Below are positions 44,832 to 54,393 of a stretch of 64,000 bases of DNA, one piece after another. The position numbers and the translations under genes are program-made. Within the stretch, counting starts at the first letter, position 1. The number at the start of each line of letters is the position of its first letter. A model generated the notes under the pieces. That model made no database searches and was not told the origin of the DNA. It was given only the letters and a program-made list of their open reading frames with translations. The stretch comes from RH-AL1 sp964244495. GTDB taxonomy: Bacteria; Pseudomonadota; Alphaproteobacteria; Rhizobiales; Beijerinckiaceae. Location: positions 124,001-188,000 of the forward strand of contig CAXTIU010000001.1 in NCBI GenBank assembly GCA_964244495.1, in the 5' to 3' direction.

Positions 44832-45527
44832 TCAGGATCGGGCGTTGTCGCGGATCGTGTAACCCGTGCCGCGCACCGTCTGAAGCAGCGGCGAGTCGAA
44901 ACCCTTGTCGATCTTCGCGCGCAGGCGGGAGATGTGCACGTCGATCACGTTGGTCTGCGGGTCGAAATGGTAGTCCCACACGTTCTCGAGCAACATCGTG
45001 CGGGTGACGACCTGCCCGTTGTGCTTCATCAGGTACTCCAGCAGGCGGAACTCGCGCGGCTGCAGGATGATCTCCTTGCCGTTGCGCATCAACTTGTGCG
45101 CCAGACGGTCGAGTTCGAGGTCGCCGACGCGGTAGACCGTTTCCTCGCCGTTGCCGGACTGCTTGCGGCGCGCCAGCACCTCCACGCGGGCGAGCAGCTC
45201 GGAGAACGCGTAGGGCTTGGGCAGATAGTCGTCGCTGCCGGCGCGCAGACCCTTGACGCGATCATCGACCTGGCCGAGCGCCGACAGGATCAGGGCGGGC
45301 GTCGTGACCCCGTGCGCCCGCAGGCCGCCGATCAGCGACAGGCCGTCCATCTTGGGCAGCATGCGATCGACGATCAGGACGTCGTAAGCCTCGTCGCGCG
45401 CCATGTCGTAGCCTTCCAGCCCGTCGCGCGCGGTGGCGGCGACGTGCCCGGACTCCCGGAAGGCCTTGACGAGGTACTGGGCCGCCTCGCCGTCGTCCTC
45501 GACGATCAAGATGCGCATGGGCGACAT
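44832..45527 (-). CDS. OmpR-family response regulator
   Basis: 231 residues: receiver domain (acidic pocket E10-D11-D12, phospho-acceptor D54, lysine in LPKPY) and a C-terminal winged helix with EIILQPREFRLLEYLMKHNGQVVTRTMLLENVWDYHFDPQTNVIDVHISRLRAKID. Internal ATG at 45518 (MRILIVEDD) is the alternative start. It is placed between degP and its kinase. Confidence 0.95.
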   Translation of the reverse strand: MSPMRILIVEDDGEAAQYLVKAFRESGHVAATARDGLEGYDMARDEAYDVLIVDRMLPKMDGLSLIGGLRAHGVTTPALILSALGQVDDRVKGLRAGSDDYLPKPYAFSELLARVEVLARRKQSGNGEETVYRVGDLELDRLAHKLMRNGKEIILQPREFRLLEYLMKHNGQVVTRTMLLENVWDYHFDPQTNVIDVHISRLRAKIDKGFDSPLLQTVRGTGYTIRDNARS

Positions 45528-45664
45528 ATAGCGACTTTCAGGGCCGGGTGTCAGGCCGGGATCGCTCCCGACCCGTCGGCGTCCGTCAGCCGAAGCGTCC
45601 GTCGGCCGAGCCGCGCGACCAGGGGGTGGCCGGCGCCGCGATCGCGAGGCGCCGGCGCGTGGGC

Positions 45665-47191
45665 TCAGCCGTTGGCGGTGGTCCCGAGCGCGACGAAGCG
45701 GATGCCTTGGTCGTTCTTAACCCGCAGCAGCACCGCCTTGCGCCCGTCCTTCTTGGCGTCGGAGATGATCGCCGTGATGTCGGACGGCTTGCTGACCTTC
45801 TGGCCGCCGGCCTCCAGGATCACGTCGCCGACCTTCAGGCCCTTCTGCGCGGCGGCGCCGTCCTGGTCCACGTCGGCGACCACCACGCCATCCTTGCCCG
45901 CGCCGGGGATCGTCGCGGCCGGGGCGAGCTGCATGCCGAGCGCCGCCACCGTCGACTTGTCCTCGTCGCCGCTGATCTCGGCCTTGGCGACCTGATCGCT
46001 GTTGGGCAGCGTGCCGAGCTTCACGTCGGCCGTCTTCTCCGCGCCGTTGTGCCAATAGCTCAGCGTGGCCTTGGCGTCGGGGCCGAGCGACGCGATCTTG
46101 CGGGCGAGTTCGCGCGGCCCGTCGACCTTCTGACCGTCGACGCCGAGGATGATGTCACCCGACTTGATGCCGGCCCCCGACGCCGGCCCGGTCGGCGACG
46201 CTTCGGCGACGAGGGCGCCCTTCGTCGACTTCAGCCCGAGGCTTTCCGCGATCTCGTCGGTGACCGGCTGGATCTGCACGCCGATCCAGCCGCGCGCGAC
46301 GGTCCCCTTCGTCTTCAGGTCGTTGATGACGGTCTGCGCGACCTCGGAGGGGATGGCGAAGCCGATGCCGACGCTGCCGCCCGAGGGCGAGAAGATCGCG
46401 GTGTTGACGCCGACGACTTGGCCCGCGCCGTTGAACGTCGGACCGCCCGAGTTGCCGCGGTTCACCGGCGCGTCGATCTGCAGGAAGTCGTCGTAGGGGC
46501 CGGCGCCGATGTCGCGGCCGCGCGCGGACACGATGCCCGCCGTCACCGTGCCGCCGAGGCCGAACGGGTTGCCGACCGCGATCACCCAGTCGCCGACGCG
46601 GGGCGCCGCCGACGCGAAGGCGACGGTGGGATAGGTGCCGGCCTTGGTGACCTTCAGAAGCGCCAAGTCGGTCTTCTTGTCGGTGCCGATCACCTTGGCC
46701 GGCAGGGTGGTGCCGTCGTCGGTGACGAGGGTCACCTCGGTCGCGTGCTCGACGACGTGATTGTTGGTCACGACGTAGCCGTCCGCAGTGATGAAGAAGC
46801 CGGAGCCCTGCGCCTGCGTGACATGGGGCTTCGCCGGGTGCTGACCCTGCCCGTTGCGGTTGCCGAACTGCTTGAAGAAACGCTCCAGCGGATCGCCGGG
46901 CTGGAACTGCGGCATCTGCTGCTGGTCGCCGTTCTCGTCGCTGTCGCCCGTCTCGTTCATCTTGACCTTGACGGACACGACGGCGTTGCGGACGTGCTCG
47001 ACCACGTCGGCGAACGACGTGGGATTGACGGTGATGACGTGATCGGCCGCCACCGGGGCCGGCGCGTCGGCGAGCGCGGAACGCGAAGCGGCCAGACCAC
47101 CGGCGAGCGCGCCGGACAGCGCCAGGGCGCCGGCGGCGCCGAGCAGCGTGGTGCGGACCGGCACCCTCTTGAACCTGTTCGATGGATACAT
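45665..47191 (-). CDS. degP: Periplasmic serine endoprotease DegP/HtrA (Do family)
   Basis: 508 residues. An N-terminal signal peptide or anchor (TTLLGAAGALALSGALAGGLAASRSALA) precedes a trypsin-like domain with triad H145 (TNNHVVEH), D175 (KKTDLALL) and S248 (NRGNSGGP), then two PDZ domains (about 295-385 and 405-495). It degrades or refolds misfolded envelope proteins. AGGAGA lies 5 bases before ATG 47191. The following response regulator and kinase suggest feedback control by envelope stress. Confidence 0.96.
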   Translation of the reverse strand: MYPSNRFKRVPVRTTLLGAAGALALSGALAGGLAASRSALADAPAPVAADHVITVNPTSFADVVEHVRNAVVSVKVKMNETGDSDENGDQQQMPQFQPGDPLERFFKQFGNRNGQGQHPAKPHVTQAQGSGFFITADGYVVTNNHVVEHATEVTLVTDDGTTLPAKVIGTDKKTDLALLKVTKAGTYPTVAFASAAPRVGDWVIAVGNPFGLGGTVTAGIVSARGRDIGAGPYDDFLQIDAPVNRGNSGGPTFNGAGQVVGVNTAIFSPSGGSVGIGFAIPSEVAQTVINDLKTKGTVARGWIGVQIQPVTDEIAESLGLKSTKGALVAEASPTGPASGAGIKSGDIILGVDGQKVDGPRELARKIASLGPDAKATLSYWHNGAEKTADVKLGTLPNSDQVAKAEISGDEDKSTVAALGMQLAPAATIPGAGKDGVVVADVDQDGAAAQKGLKVGDVILEAGGQKVSKPSDITAIISDAKKDGRKAVLLRVKNDQGIRFVALGTTANG

Positions 47192-47329
47192 CTTCGTCTC
47201 CTGCGAGCGACCGGCGAGGCGTCGACGTGAACCGTTCGCCTTTGATCTCGCGGAGAAGATGGCGCACGCCGACTTACCCGCCCATGTCCGCAGCATGAAA
47301 GATCGGTAAGGTTGCGCGTCGGGCCCGCG

Positions 47330-47818
47330 TCAAGGGGAGCGGGGCTCGGCGGTCGCGCCGCTCACGAGATCATCCAGACGCCGCCGCTCGGCCTCGCTGA
47401 GCGGTCGGGCCGGATCGTTCCCGGGGCGCCTGCGCAGCGCGAGGAGGATGGCGCACCCGCCCCCGACCAGGACGAGGAGCGGCGTGCCCCAGAGCAGGAG
47501 CGTCCGCGCCTCCAACGGCGGCCGCAGCAGGATGAACGTCCCGTAGCGCGCGACGAGGTAGGCGCGGATGGCGGCGTCCGTGTCGCCCGCCTCCAAGCGC
47601 TGGCGCACCAGGACGCGGATGTCGCGGGCGAGGTCGGCGTGGCTGTCGTCGACCGACTCGTTCTGGCACACGAGGCAACGCAGCCCCTCCGAGAGGGTGC
47701 GGGCGCGCGCTTCGAGGACGGGGTCCCGCAGGATCTCGTCGGGCTCGACGGCGTGGGCCGGCAGGGCGGCGCCGAGCGCGAGCCAGGCACCGAGGACGAA
47801 CGAAGCAACGCGCATCAT
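47330..47818 (-). CDS. ccmH: Cytochrome c-type biogenesis protein CcmH
   Basis: 162 residues. Signal peptide (FVLGAWLALGAALPAHA), the redox motif LRCLVCQN with C48 and C51, then a C-terminal membrane helix (LLLWGTPLLVLVGGGCAILLAL). CcmH reduces or holds the CXXCH thiols of apocytochrome c for heme ligation. The start overlaps the ccmF stop in ATGA, so translation is coupled. Confidence 0.96.
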   Translation of the reverse strand: MMRVASFVLGAWLALGAALPAHAVEPDEILRDPVLEARARTLSEGLRCLVCQNESVDDSHADLARDIRVLVRQRLEAGDTDAAIRAYLVARYGTFILLRPPLEARTLLLWGTPLLVLVGGGCAILLALRRRPGNDPARPLSEAERRRLDDLVSGATAEPRSP

Positions 47819-49800
47819 TCCGCCGGCAAGGTCGCCGCCGGCGCGGTGGCGACGCGCGGACGCCTCGCCCGCGCGGCGATCCCGAAGCGCAACCGCCGGT
47901 CGGACAGCGACACCGCGCCGCCGAGCCCCATGATCAGCGCGCCGATCCAGATCAGCGTGACAAGCGGCTTCCAGAACAGCTTGACGTCGACGCGCCCCCC
48001 TTTCGGCGCGGCGATGCTCTCGTACACCTGTCCGAAGCCGAGCGTCACGATGCCGGCCTCGGCGCGCGCCATCTGGCGCACAGGGTAGAAGCGCGAGGCC
48101 GGCTCGAGCGTGGCAACGGCCGCGCCGTCACGCCGGATCACCGTGCGCGCCACCACCGCCGTGAAGTTCGGCCCGCTGGCCTCGCTGACCGCTTCGAGCT
48201 GGGCGGCGAACGGGCCGACCGTCGTCAGCTCCCCCGGCTTCATGGACAGGATGCGCTCGGCGCCCCAGCCGGACGCGGCGAGACCGAGCAGCGTGACGCC
48301 GAGGCCGGCGTGGGCCAGCGCCGTGCCGTAGGCCGAGCGCGGCAGGCCGAGCGCGCGCGACCAGGCGTTGGGCCAGCCGCCGCCACCGATGCGCCGGCCG
48401 AGATCGACGAGCGAGCCGACGATCACGAACACCGCCAGCCCGGCCATGCAGTAGGACAGGACCGGCGCGCCGCGCCAGGCCGCCAGCAGCAGCAGGGCGG
48501 CGACGCCGGCGAGCGCCGCCACCATCGAACGCTGCGCCGCGCCGAGCCAGTCGCCGCGCTTCCAGGCGAGCGTCGAGCCGATCGGCATGGCGAGGAACAG
48601 GGGCACGGTCAACGGGATGAAGGTGGCGTTGAAGAAGGACGCCCCGACCGAGATCTTCTCGCCGGTCGCCGCCTCCAGGGCGAGGGGGTACAGCGTGCCC
48701 ACGAACACGGTCGCGCAGGCTGCCGTCAACAGCAGGTTGTTCAACACCAACGCGCCCTCCCGCGACACCGGCGCGAACAGGCCGCCCTGCCGCAGCCGCC
48801 CGCCGCGCCAGGCGAAAAGCCCCAGCGAGCCGCCGATGAAGACCGTGAGGATGAGCAGGATGAACACGCCGCGTCGCGGGTCGGTGGCGAAGGCGTGGAC
48901 GGAGGTCAGCACGCCGGACCGCACCAGGAAGGTGCCGACCAGCGACAAGGAGAAGGCGAGGATGGCGAGGAAGATCGTCCACACCTTGAGCGCCTCGCGC
49001 TTCTCCATCACCACCGCCGAATGGAGCAGCGCCGTGCCGGCGAGCCAGGGCATCAGCGAGGCGTTCTCAACCGGGTCCCAGAACCAAAACCCGCCCCAGC
49101 CCAGCGTGTAGTAGGCCCAGTACGAGCCCATCGCGATGCCCAGCGTCAGGAACGTCCAGGCGATCAGCGTCCACGGCCGGACGAAGCGCGCCCACGCGGC
49201 GTCAACGCGGCCGGCGATCAGCGCGGCGGCGGCGAAGGAGAAGGTCATCGAGAACCCGACGTAGCCGAGGTAGAGCAGCGGCGGATGGATCGCGAGGCCC
49301 ATGTCCTGCAGCAGGGGATTCAGGTCCTGCCCCTCGATCGGCGGGGCGACGATGCGGGCGAAGGGATCGGACGTGAGCAGGATGAACAGGAGGAAGGCCG
49401 CGGCGATCCACGACTGCACGCACAGCACCAGCCCGCGCAGGTCGGCCGGCATGCCGCGCGCGGCGACCGCGACGGCGGCGGCGAACACCGCGAGGATCAG
49501 CACCCAGAGCAGCATCGAGCCCTCGTGGTTCCCCCACACGCCGGTGATCTTGTAGAGGAGCGGCTTGGTGGACGACGAGTTCTCGACCACGTTGACGAGG
49601 GAGAAGTCGGACACGACGTGCGCGTAGGTGAGCGCCGCGAACGACAGCGCGGTGAAGGCGAAGCCGGCGAGCGCCACGGGGGGCGCGACCGCCAGCAGGG
49701 TGCCGTCGCGACGGAGGTGGCCGACGAGCGGCACGACCGCGTTGACGAGCGCGAGCGCGAGCGCCAGGACGAGGGCGAAATGGCCGGTCTCGACGATCAT
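47815..49800 (-). CDS. ccmF: Cytochrome c heme lyase subunit CcmF
   Basis: 661 residues, many membrane helices. The WWD-type heme-handling segment is GWGGFWFWDPVENASLMPWLAGTALLHSAVVMEKR (about 235-270); other conserved pieces are WGNHEGSMLLWVLILAVF and AIHPPLLYLGYVGFS. It ligates heme delivered by CcmE to apocytochromes c. Lies in the order ccmI-ccmE-ccmF-ccmH. Confidence 0.98.
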   Translation of the reverse strand: MIVETGHFALVLALALALVNAVVPLVGHLRRDGTLLAVAPPVALAGFAFTALSFAALTYAHVVSDFSLVNVVENSSSTKPLLYKITGVWGNHEGSMLLWVLILAVFAAAVAVAARGMPADLRGLVLCVQSWIAAAFLLFILLTSDPFARIVAPPIEGQDLNPLLQDMGLAIHPPLLYLGYVGFSMTFSFAAAALIAGRVDAAWARFVRPWTLIAWTFLTLGIAMGSYWAYYTLGWGGFWFWDPVENASLMPWLAGTALLHSAVVMEKREALKVWTIFLAILAFSLSLVGTFLVRSGVLTSVHAFATDPRRGVFILLILTVFIGGSLGLFAWRGGRLRQGGLFAPVSREGALVLNNLLLTAACATVFVGTLYPLALEAATGEKISVGASFFNATFIPLTVPLFLAMPIGSTLAWKRGDWLGAAQRSMVAALAGVAALLLLAAWRGAPVLSYCMAGLAVFVIVGSLVDLGRRIGGGGWPNAWSRALGLPRSAYGTALAHAGLGVTLLGLAASGWGAERILSMKPGELTTVGPFAAQLEAVSEASGPNFTAVVARTVIRRDGAAVATLEPASRFYPVRQMARAEAGIVTLGFGQVYESIAAPKGGRVDVKLFWKPLVTLIWIGALIMGLGGAVSLSDRRLRFGIAARARRPRVATAPAATLPAE

Positions 49801-49821
49801 CGGTGACCTTTCATGGCGGCG

Positions 49822-50334
49822 CTACGGGCCGGCGCCCGCGCGCCCGTCGGAGGACGCCACCGCGCGCGGCGCGGCGGAGCCGGTCGCCGGCAGGACCTCG
49901 CCGTCCTTCCACACGCCCTGCTTCTTCAAGGCGTCGGCGACCTCCCGCGGCATGTAGCGCTCGTCGTGCTTGGCCAGCACGCTGTCCGCGCGGAAGATCC
50001 CGTCCGCTCCGACGACGCCTTCCACGACGGCGCCCTGCCCTTCCCGGAACAGGTCGGGCAGCAGGCCGGTGTAGGCGACGGGGACGGCGTGAACCGTGTC
50101 GGTCACGGCGAACGCGACCCTCTCGTCGCCCTCCTGCCTGAAGGTGCCGGCCTCGACCAAGCCGCCGATGCGAAGCCGCGTGCCAGGCGCGGGCGCCTTG
50201 GCGAGGTACTCGGTCGGCCCATAGAAGAAGACGATGGTGTCGCTGAGCGAGTACAGGACCAATCCGACGGCGAAGCCGAACACGGCGAGCGCCGAGGCGA
50301 TCAGGGTCAGCCGTCTCTTCTTGCGCGTCATCAT
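49822..50334 (-). CDS. ccmE: Cytochrome c-type biogenesis heme chaperone CcmE
   Basis: 170 residues. One N-terminal anchor helix (LTLIASALAVFGFAVGLVLYSL), an OB-fold domain and the covalent heme site H123 with Y127 in VLAKHDERYMP. It carries heme in the periplasm to CcmF. The C-terminal tail after residue 135 is flexible. Two Met codons open the gene; the first is used. Confidence 0.97.
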   Translation of the reverse strand: MMTRKKRRLTLIASALAVFGFAVGLVLYSLSDTIVFFYGPTEYLAKAPAPGTRLRIGGLVEAGTFRQEGDERVAFAVTDTVHAVPVAYTGLLPDLFREGQGAVVEGVVGADGIFRADSVLAKHDERYMPREVADALKKQGVWKDGEVLPATGSAAPRAVASSDGRAGAGP

Positions 50335-50347
50335 GAGCGAGCCGTCA

Positions 50348-51487
50348 TCAGCCTTCCAGCCCGAGTTCGTGGGCGGCGTCGTCGATGCGCTTGGTCGCCG
50401 TCGGATCGGCGGCGAGATTGCGGCGAGCGTCGGTCAGTGCGGCTTTCGCCCTCTCCCCCTCGTCGAGGACGCGGTAGGCGCGCATGAGTCGCAGCCAGCC
50501 GTCGACATCGTGGCCGTTGGCGCGGAGACGGTCGGCGAGCCCATCGACCATGGAATGGATCATCGCCAGTCGCTGGTCCGCCGGCATGGCGGCGATCGCC
50601 TGGGCGGTCGCGCCGGACGCGCCGGCGACGGGCGGACCATCGGACGCGGTGATGCCGGCGGCCTCCGCGATCTGGCTGCGCACCGCCGGCAGCCACGGCG
50701 CGTTCGGTGGCGAGTCGGCGGCGAGCTTCGTCCACAACGCCACGGCGCGCGGCTTGTCGCCGTCCTGTTCGGCGGCGACCCCGAGGTAGAAGGCGGCGCG
50801 CGGCGAGCCGGCGTCGAGCCGCATCGCCGTCTCGAAACTGGCTTTGGCCTCCGCCGTCACCGTTCCGCCGGCGGCGGCTACCTGCGCCTCGCCGAGGGCG
50901 GCGTAGCGCTCGCCGCCCGGTCCGAGCGTACGGATGGCGGCGCGGTAGGCGCGCACCGCGTCGTCGAGTCGTCCGAGCCGCAGGTAGACCGGCGCGATCA
51001 CCGTCCAACCCCGGCCGTCATCGGGAACTTCAACCAGGTGGCGTTCGATCTTGGCGATCGCCGCCGCCATGTCGGTGCCGGCCGGCGCCGCCTTCAGCCT
51101 CGCCTCGAGCGGCTGGTCCGGCAGGTCCGGCGCGCCGACGTCGCGATAAAGACCAAGCGCCAGCACGGGCACGAACAGGAGTGTCCCGAGCGCGACGACG
51201 CGCACCGCCGCCGGTGATGACGAAGCCGGACCACCGGCGCCCTCCGTCGGCTGGCGCCCCGCCGCCGCCATCAGGCGTCGAGCCGCCTCGTTGCGGGCGA
51301 CATCGGCCTCGTCGACGCCGATGACGCCGCGCATCGCGTCCCGCTCGATCTCCGCCAACTGCGTCTTGTAGAAGGCCACGTCGAGCCCACGCTCGTCGAG
51401 CCCGGCCGGCGCGCGCGACAAGGGCCAGAGAACGGCGAAAACGGCCGCTCCGGTGAGAAGCGCGAAGATGATCCAGAGGCTCACCAC
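50348..51487 (-). CDS. ccmI: Cytochrome c-type biogenesis protein CcmI
   Basis: 379 residues. Two N-terminal helices (WIIFALLTGAAVFAVLWPL and, near residue 95, VVALGTLLFVPVLALGLY) flank a cytosolic leucine-zipper-like loop (FYKTQLAEIERDAMRGVIGVDEADVARNEAARRLM). A periplasmic TPR region follows. CcmI presents apocytochrome c to the heme lyase. It starts with tandem GTG codons (51487 or 51484). First gene of the ccmIEFH unit; ccmABCDG are not in the window. Confidence 0.93.
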   Translation of the reverse strand: MVSLWIIFALLTGAAVFAVLWPLSRAPAGLDERGLDVAFYKTQLAEIERDAMRGVIGVDEADVARNEAARRLMAAAGRQPTEGAGGPASSSPAAVRVVALGTLLFVPVLALGLYRDVGAPDLPDQPLEARLKAAPAGTDMAAAIAKIERHLVEVPDDGRGWTVIAPVYLRLGRLDDAVRAYRAAIRTLGPGGERYAALGEAQVAAAGGTVTAEAKASFETAMRLDAGSPRAAFYLGVAAEQDGDKPRAVALWTKLAADSPPNAPWLPAVRSQIAEAAGITASDGPPVAGASGATAQAIAAMPADQRLAMIHSMVDGLADRLRANGHDVDGWLRLMRAYRVLDEGERAKAALTDARRNLAADPTATKRIDDAAHELGLEG

Positions 51488-51719
51488 AACGATCGATCCA
51501 CGATCCCCGCCACACCACGTCTCCCGACCGGAAACAAGGTGACCGATCCCGTTCTAACCTCGTGCCCGACAGCTTGGAAGACGAATTGTTGTCACGCCGG
51601 CCTTACAGCTCGGTCTGTCAACTCTCTCGCGGGTAGAGGCGGCGTCCACGATGCCATTCGGTGCCGCGGGCGACGGAGCCCGATCCGCCGCCGGCACGCC
51701 GAAGCTGCTTCCAGGGGCG

Positions 51720-52157
51720 TCACTGACGACAGTTCGCGCAGGTGCCGGCGACTTCGATCACCTTGCGCTCGATCGTGAAGCCGAGCGTTTCGGCGATCGA
51801 TTGGCAATCCTTGTCGACCATCGGGCTGTCGATCTCGATGGCGCGCCCGCACTTGAGACAGGAGAACACGACCCCATGGTGATCATGGCCGACGTGGTCG
51901 CAGGCGACGTAGGCCTGCCGGCTCTCGATCTTCACCACGAAGCCGTTCTCAACCAGGAAATCCAGCGTGCGATAGACGGTCGGCGGGGCGACGATGCGGT
52001 TCTGCGCCTCGGCCAGCTTCTGGATGATGGCGTAAGCGCCGAGCGGCTGATCGGCCCGCGCGAGGATGCCGACGATCTCCCGCCGCAACGCGGTCATCTG
52101 CAGGCCGCGCCCGAGGCAGGCGGCTTCGACTTGGTCGGTCCAGGCTGATCCGGGCAT
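51720..52157 (-). CDS. zur: Fur-family metal regulator, Zur-like
   Basis: 145 residues. Winged helix with PPTVYRTLDFLVENGFV (59-73). C100-x2-C103 and C140-x2-C143 form the structural zinc site; CDHVGHDHHG (86-95) holds sensory-site ligands. The retention of both CxxC pairs and the short tail fit Zur better than Fur, Mur or Irr. It would repress zinc uptake genes when zinc is sufficient. The target genes are not in the window, so the Zur call is by sequence type only. Confidence 0.85.
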   Translation of the reverse strand: MPGSAWTDQVEAACLGRGLQMTALRREIVGILARADQPLGAYAIIQKLAEAQNRIVAPPTVYRTLDFLVENGFVVKIESRQAYVACDHVGHDHHGVVFSCLKCGRAIEIDSPMVDKDCQSIAETLGFTIERKVIEVAGTCANCRQ

Positions 52158-52193
52158 CGCGGTCTTCTACGGGGAAAACGGGCCGCGGCAAAG

Positions 52194-53585
52194 TCAGGAC
52201 GCGGGGAGGACGAGCTCCGCCCGCAAGCCGGCGGCGGGGCTCTCCTGCAACGCGAAGACGCCGCCGTAAAGCTCGGCGAGCTCGTCCACGATCGACAGGC
52301 CCAGCCCCGATCCCGGCTTCGACTCGTCGAGCCGCTGGCCACGCTTGAGGGCGGCGGCGTACTGGCTTCGCGCGAGCCCGGGCCCATCGTCGTCGATGGT
52401 GACGCGGAAGAACGGTCGCTCGGACGCCGCGTCGCGGAACTCGGCGCTGATGCCTATGGAGACGGCGCGCGTGGCCCACTTACCGGCGTTGTCGACGAGG
52501 TTGCCGATCATCTCCTCCAGGTCCTGGCGTTCGCCGAGGAAGCGGACGCCCTCGCCGCCGTGCTCGGAGAAGACGATGGCGCGGTCGCGGTAGATCTTCT
52601 CGAACGTGCGCACGAGGCCCTGGACGACCGGCGTGACCTCCGTCGCGCTGCCGATCTTGCGCGCGGCGACGGCGGCGCGGGCGCGCTCGAGGTAGTAGGT
52701 CAGCTGGTCGCGCATCACGACCGCCTGCTCGCCGACCTTGGCCGAGAACGGACCTGGTTCGGTCGCAGCCTCGTTGACGATGACGCTCAGCGGCGTCTTG
52801 AGCGCGTGGGCGAGGTTGCCGACCTGGGTGCGGGCGCGTTCGACGACGTCGCGATTGGCGGCGATCATCAGGTTGAGCTCGCTCGCCAACGGCGCGATGT
52901 CGCGCGGGAACACGCCCTCGATGCGTTCCGTCTCGCCCCGCCGGATGGACGTCACGCCTTCCTGGAGGCGGCGCAAAGGCAGAAGCCCGAAGCGCAGCTG
53001 CAACGCCGAGGAGCCGACCAGCGTCAACGCCAGGATCGCGAAGGTCACGGTGAGGTCGAGCTCGAACTGCCGCATCTGCGCGTCGATCTCCTCCGTGGTC
53101 GCGGCGACCTGCACGAGGTAGATGCCGTCGTCGCCGGTGTCGATGACGCGTTCCACGATGCGCAGCGGGCGATCGTCGGGACCGCGCGCGTAACCCCGGC
53201 GCGAGCTGCCGAGCCCCGCCGGCACGCCGGCGTCCGCGAGGCGCGGCAGCCGCGCGGCGAACAGCGAACGCGAGGCGCGGATGTCCGGCTTCGAGCCGTC
53301 GAGGCGGGTGATCTGCCAGTACCAGCCGGACAAGGTGAGCTCGAATTGCGGATCGGCGAGCTGGCCGACCTCGGGGGGCTGGTCGTCGCTCGGCTTGTCG
53401 GCGGCGAGGTCGGCGACGAGCGCCCGCAGGTAGACGCCGAGGCGCTCGTCGAAGCCGGCTTCCGCCGAGGTTCGATAGATCGCCGTCAGGATGATGCCGG
53501 CGATCAGCAGGATGCCGACGCTGAGCACGCTCGCCGACACGAACAGGCGCGTCGCGATCGAACGCTGGCGGAGGTCGTTCTTCAT
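52194..53585 (-). CDS. Sensor histidine kinase (FeuQ/PhoQ-like)
   Basis: 463 residues. TM1 at about 13-36, a periplasmic sensor of about 140 residues, TM2 at about 180-200, HAMP, HisKA with H260 (GNLAHALKTPLSVIVNEA) and HATPase (DNAGKWA, GSGLGLSIV). LAHALKTPL is the PhoQ/FeuQ-type H box. In Sinorhizobium FeuPQ controls genes for cyclic glucan export and osmoadaptation. The paired regulator lies 76 bases upstream. ATG at 53585 follows GAGGG; a GTG at 53600 is possible. Confidence 0.9.
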   Translation of the reverse strand: MKNDLRQRSIATRLFVSASVLSVGILLIAGIILTAIYRTSAEAGFDERLGVYLRALVADLAADKPSDDQPPEVGQLADPQFELTLSGWYWQITRLDGSKPDIRASRSLFAARLPRLADAGVPAGLGSSRRGYARGPDDRPLRIVERVIDTGDDGIYLVQVAATTEEIDAQMRQFELDLTVTFAILALTLVGSSALQLRFGLLPLRRLQEGVTSIRRGETERIEGVFPRDIAPLASELNLMIAANRDVVERARTQVGNLAHALKTPLSVIVNEAATEPGPFSAKVGEQAVVMRDQLTYYLERARAAVAARKIGSATEVTPVVQGLVRTFEKIYRDRAIVFSEHGGEGVRFLGERQDLEEMIGNLVDNAGKWATRAVSIGISAEFRDAASERPFFRVTIDDDGPGLARSQYAAALKRGQRLDESKPGSGLGLSIVDELAELYGGVFALQESPAAGLRAELVLPAS

Positions 53586-53661
53586 GCGCCCTCGGAGCAC
53601 CTAACCTCGCGGCGACGTTCCGGGTGACGCGGAACGCGCGACCATCGCCGAGACGGTGGCG

Positions 53662-54366
53662 TTAACGCACGACGGTCGAAGCGCCCTTCGTGCCCTCTGT
53701 CGCAGCGCCCTCCGCGTTCACGAGGTAGCCGAGACCGCGCATGGTCTGGATGATGTCGACGCCCAGCTTGCGCCGCAAGCGCCCGACGAAGACCTCGATC
53801 GTGTTGGAGTCGCGGTCGAAATCCTGATCGTACAAGTGCTCCACGATCTCGGAGCGCGAAACGACGCGCCCGGCATGGTGCATCAGGTAGGACAGGAGCC
53901 GGTACTCGTGCGAGGTCAGCTTGATGGGGTTGCCGTCGACGGTGACGCGGCTGGCGCGCGTGTCGAGCTGCACGGGGCCGCAATGGAATTCGCTGGAGGC
54001 GTGGCCGGCGGCACGGCGCAGCAGGGCGCGCAGGCGGGCCAGCACCTCCTCCATGTGGAAGGGCTTCGACACGTAGTCGTCGGCGCCGGCGTCGAAGCCC
54101 TTGACCTTGTCGCTCCAGCGGTCGCGCGCGGTGAGGATGAGGATCGGCATGGTCCGTCCCGCCTTGCGCCACTCGCCGATCAGCGTGATCCCCTCCTTCT
54201 TGGGGAGCCCGAGATCGAGCACGACGGCGTCGTAGGGCTCCGTTTCCCCGAGGAAGCCGCCCTCCTCGCCGTCGTAGGCCCGGTCGACGACGTAGCCGGC
54301 TTCCTCCAACGCCCGCACGATCTGCCGATTGAGGTCGACGTCGTCCTCCACGACCAAAAGGCGCAC
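53662..54366 (-). CDS. OmpR-family response regulator (FeuP/PhoP-like)
   Basis: 234 residues from GTG at 54366, which follows GGGGAGGGG by a few bases and gives the normal start MRLLVVEDD. The receiver has phospho-acceptor D51 (VVLDLGLPKKEG) and a winged helix with LTSHEYRLLSYLMHHAGRVVSRSEIVEHLYDQDFDRDSNTIEVFVGRLRRKLG. ATG at 54381 lacks a ribosome site. It lies between a PepSY protein and its kinase, like the PhoPQ-type sets of Rhizobiales. Confidence 0.93.
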   Translation of the reverse strand: MRLLVVEDDVDLNRQIVRALEEAGYVVDRAYDGEEGGFLGETEPYDAVVLDLGLPKKEGITLIGEWRKAGRTMPILILTARDRWSDKVKGFDAGADDYVSKPFHMEEVLARLRALLRRAAGHASSEFHCGPVQLDTRASRVTVDGNPIKLTSHEYRLLSYLMHHAGRVVSRSEIVEHLYDQDFDRDSNTIEVFVGRLRRKLGVDIIQTMRGLGYLVNAEGAATEGTKGASTVVR

Positions 54367-54393
54367 GAACCCCTCCCCCATTTGCGGCGCGCC

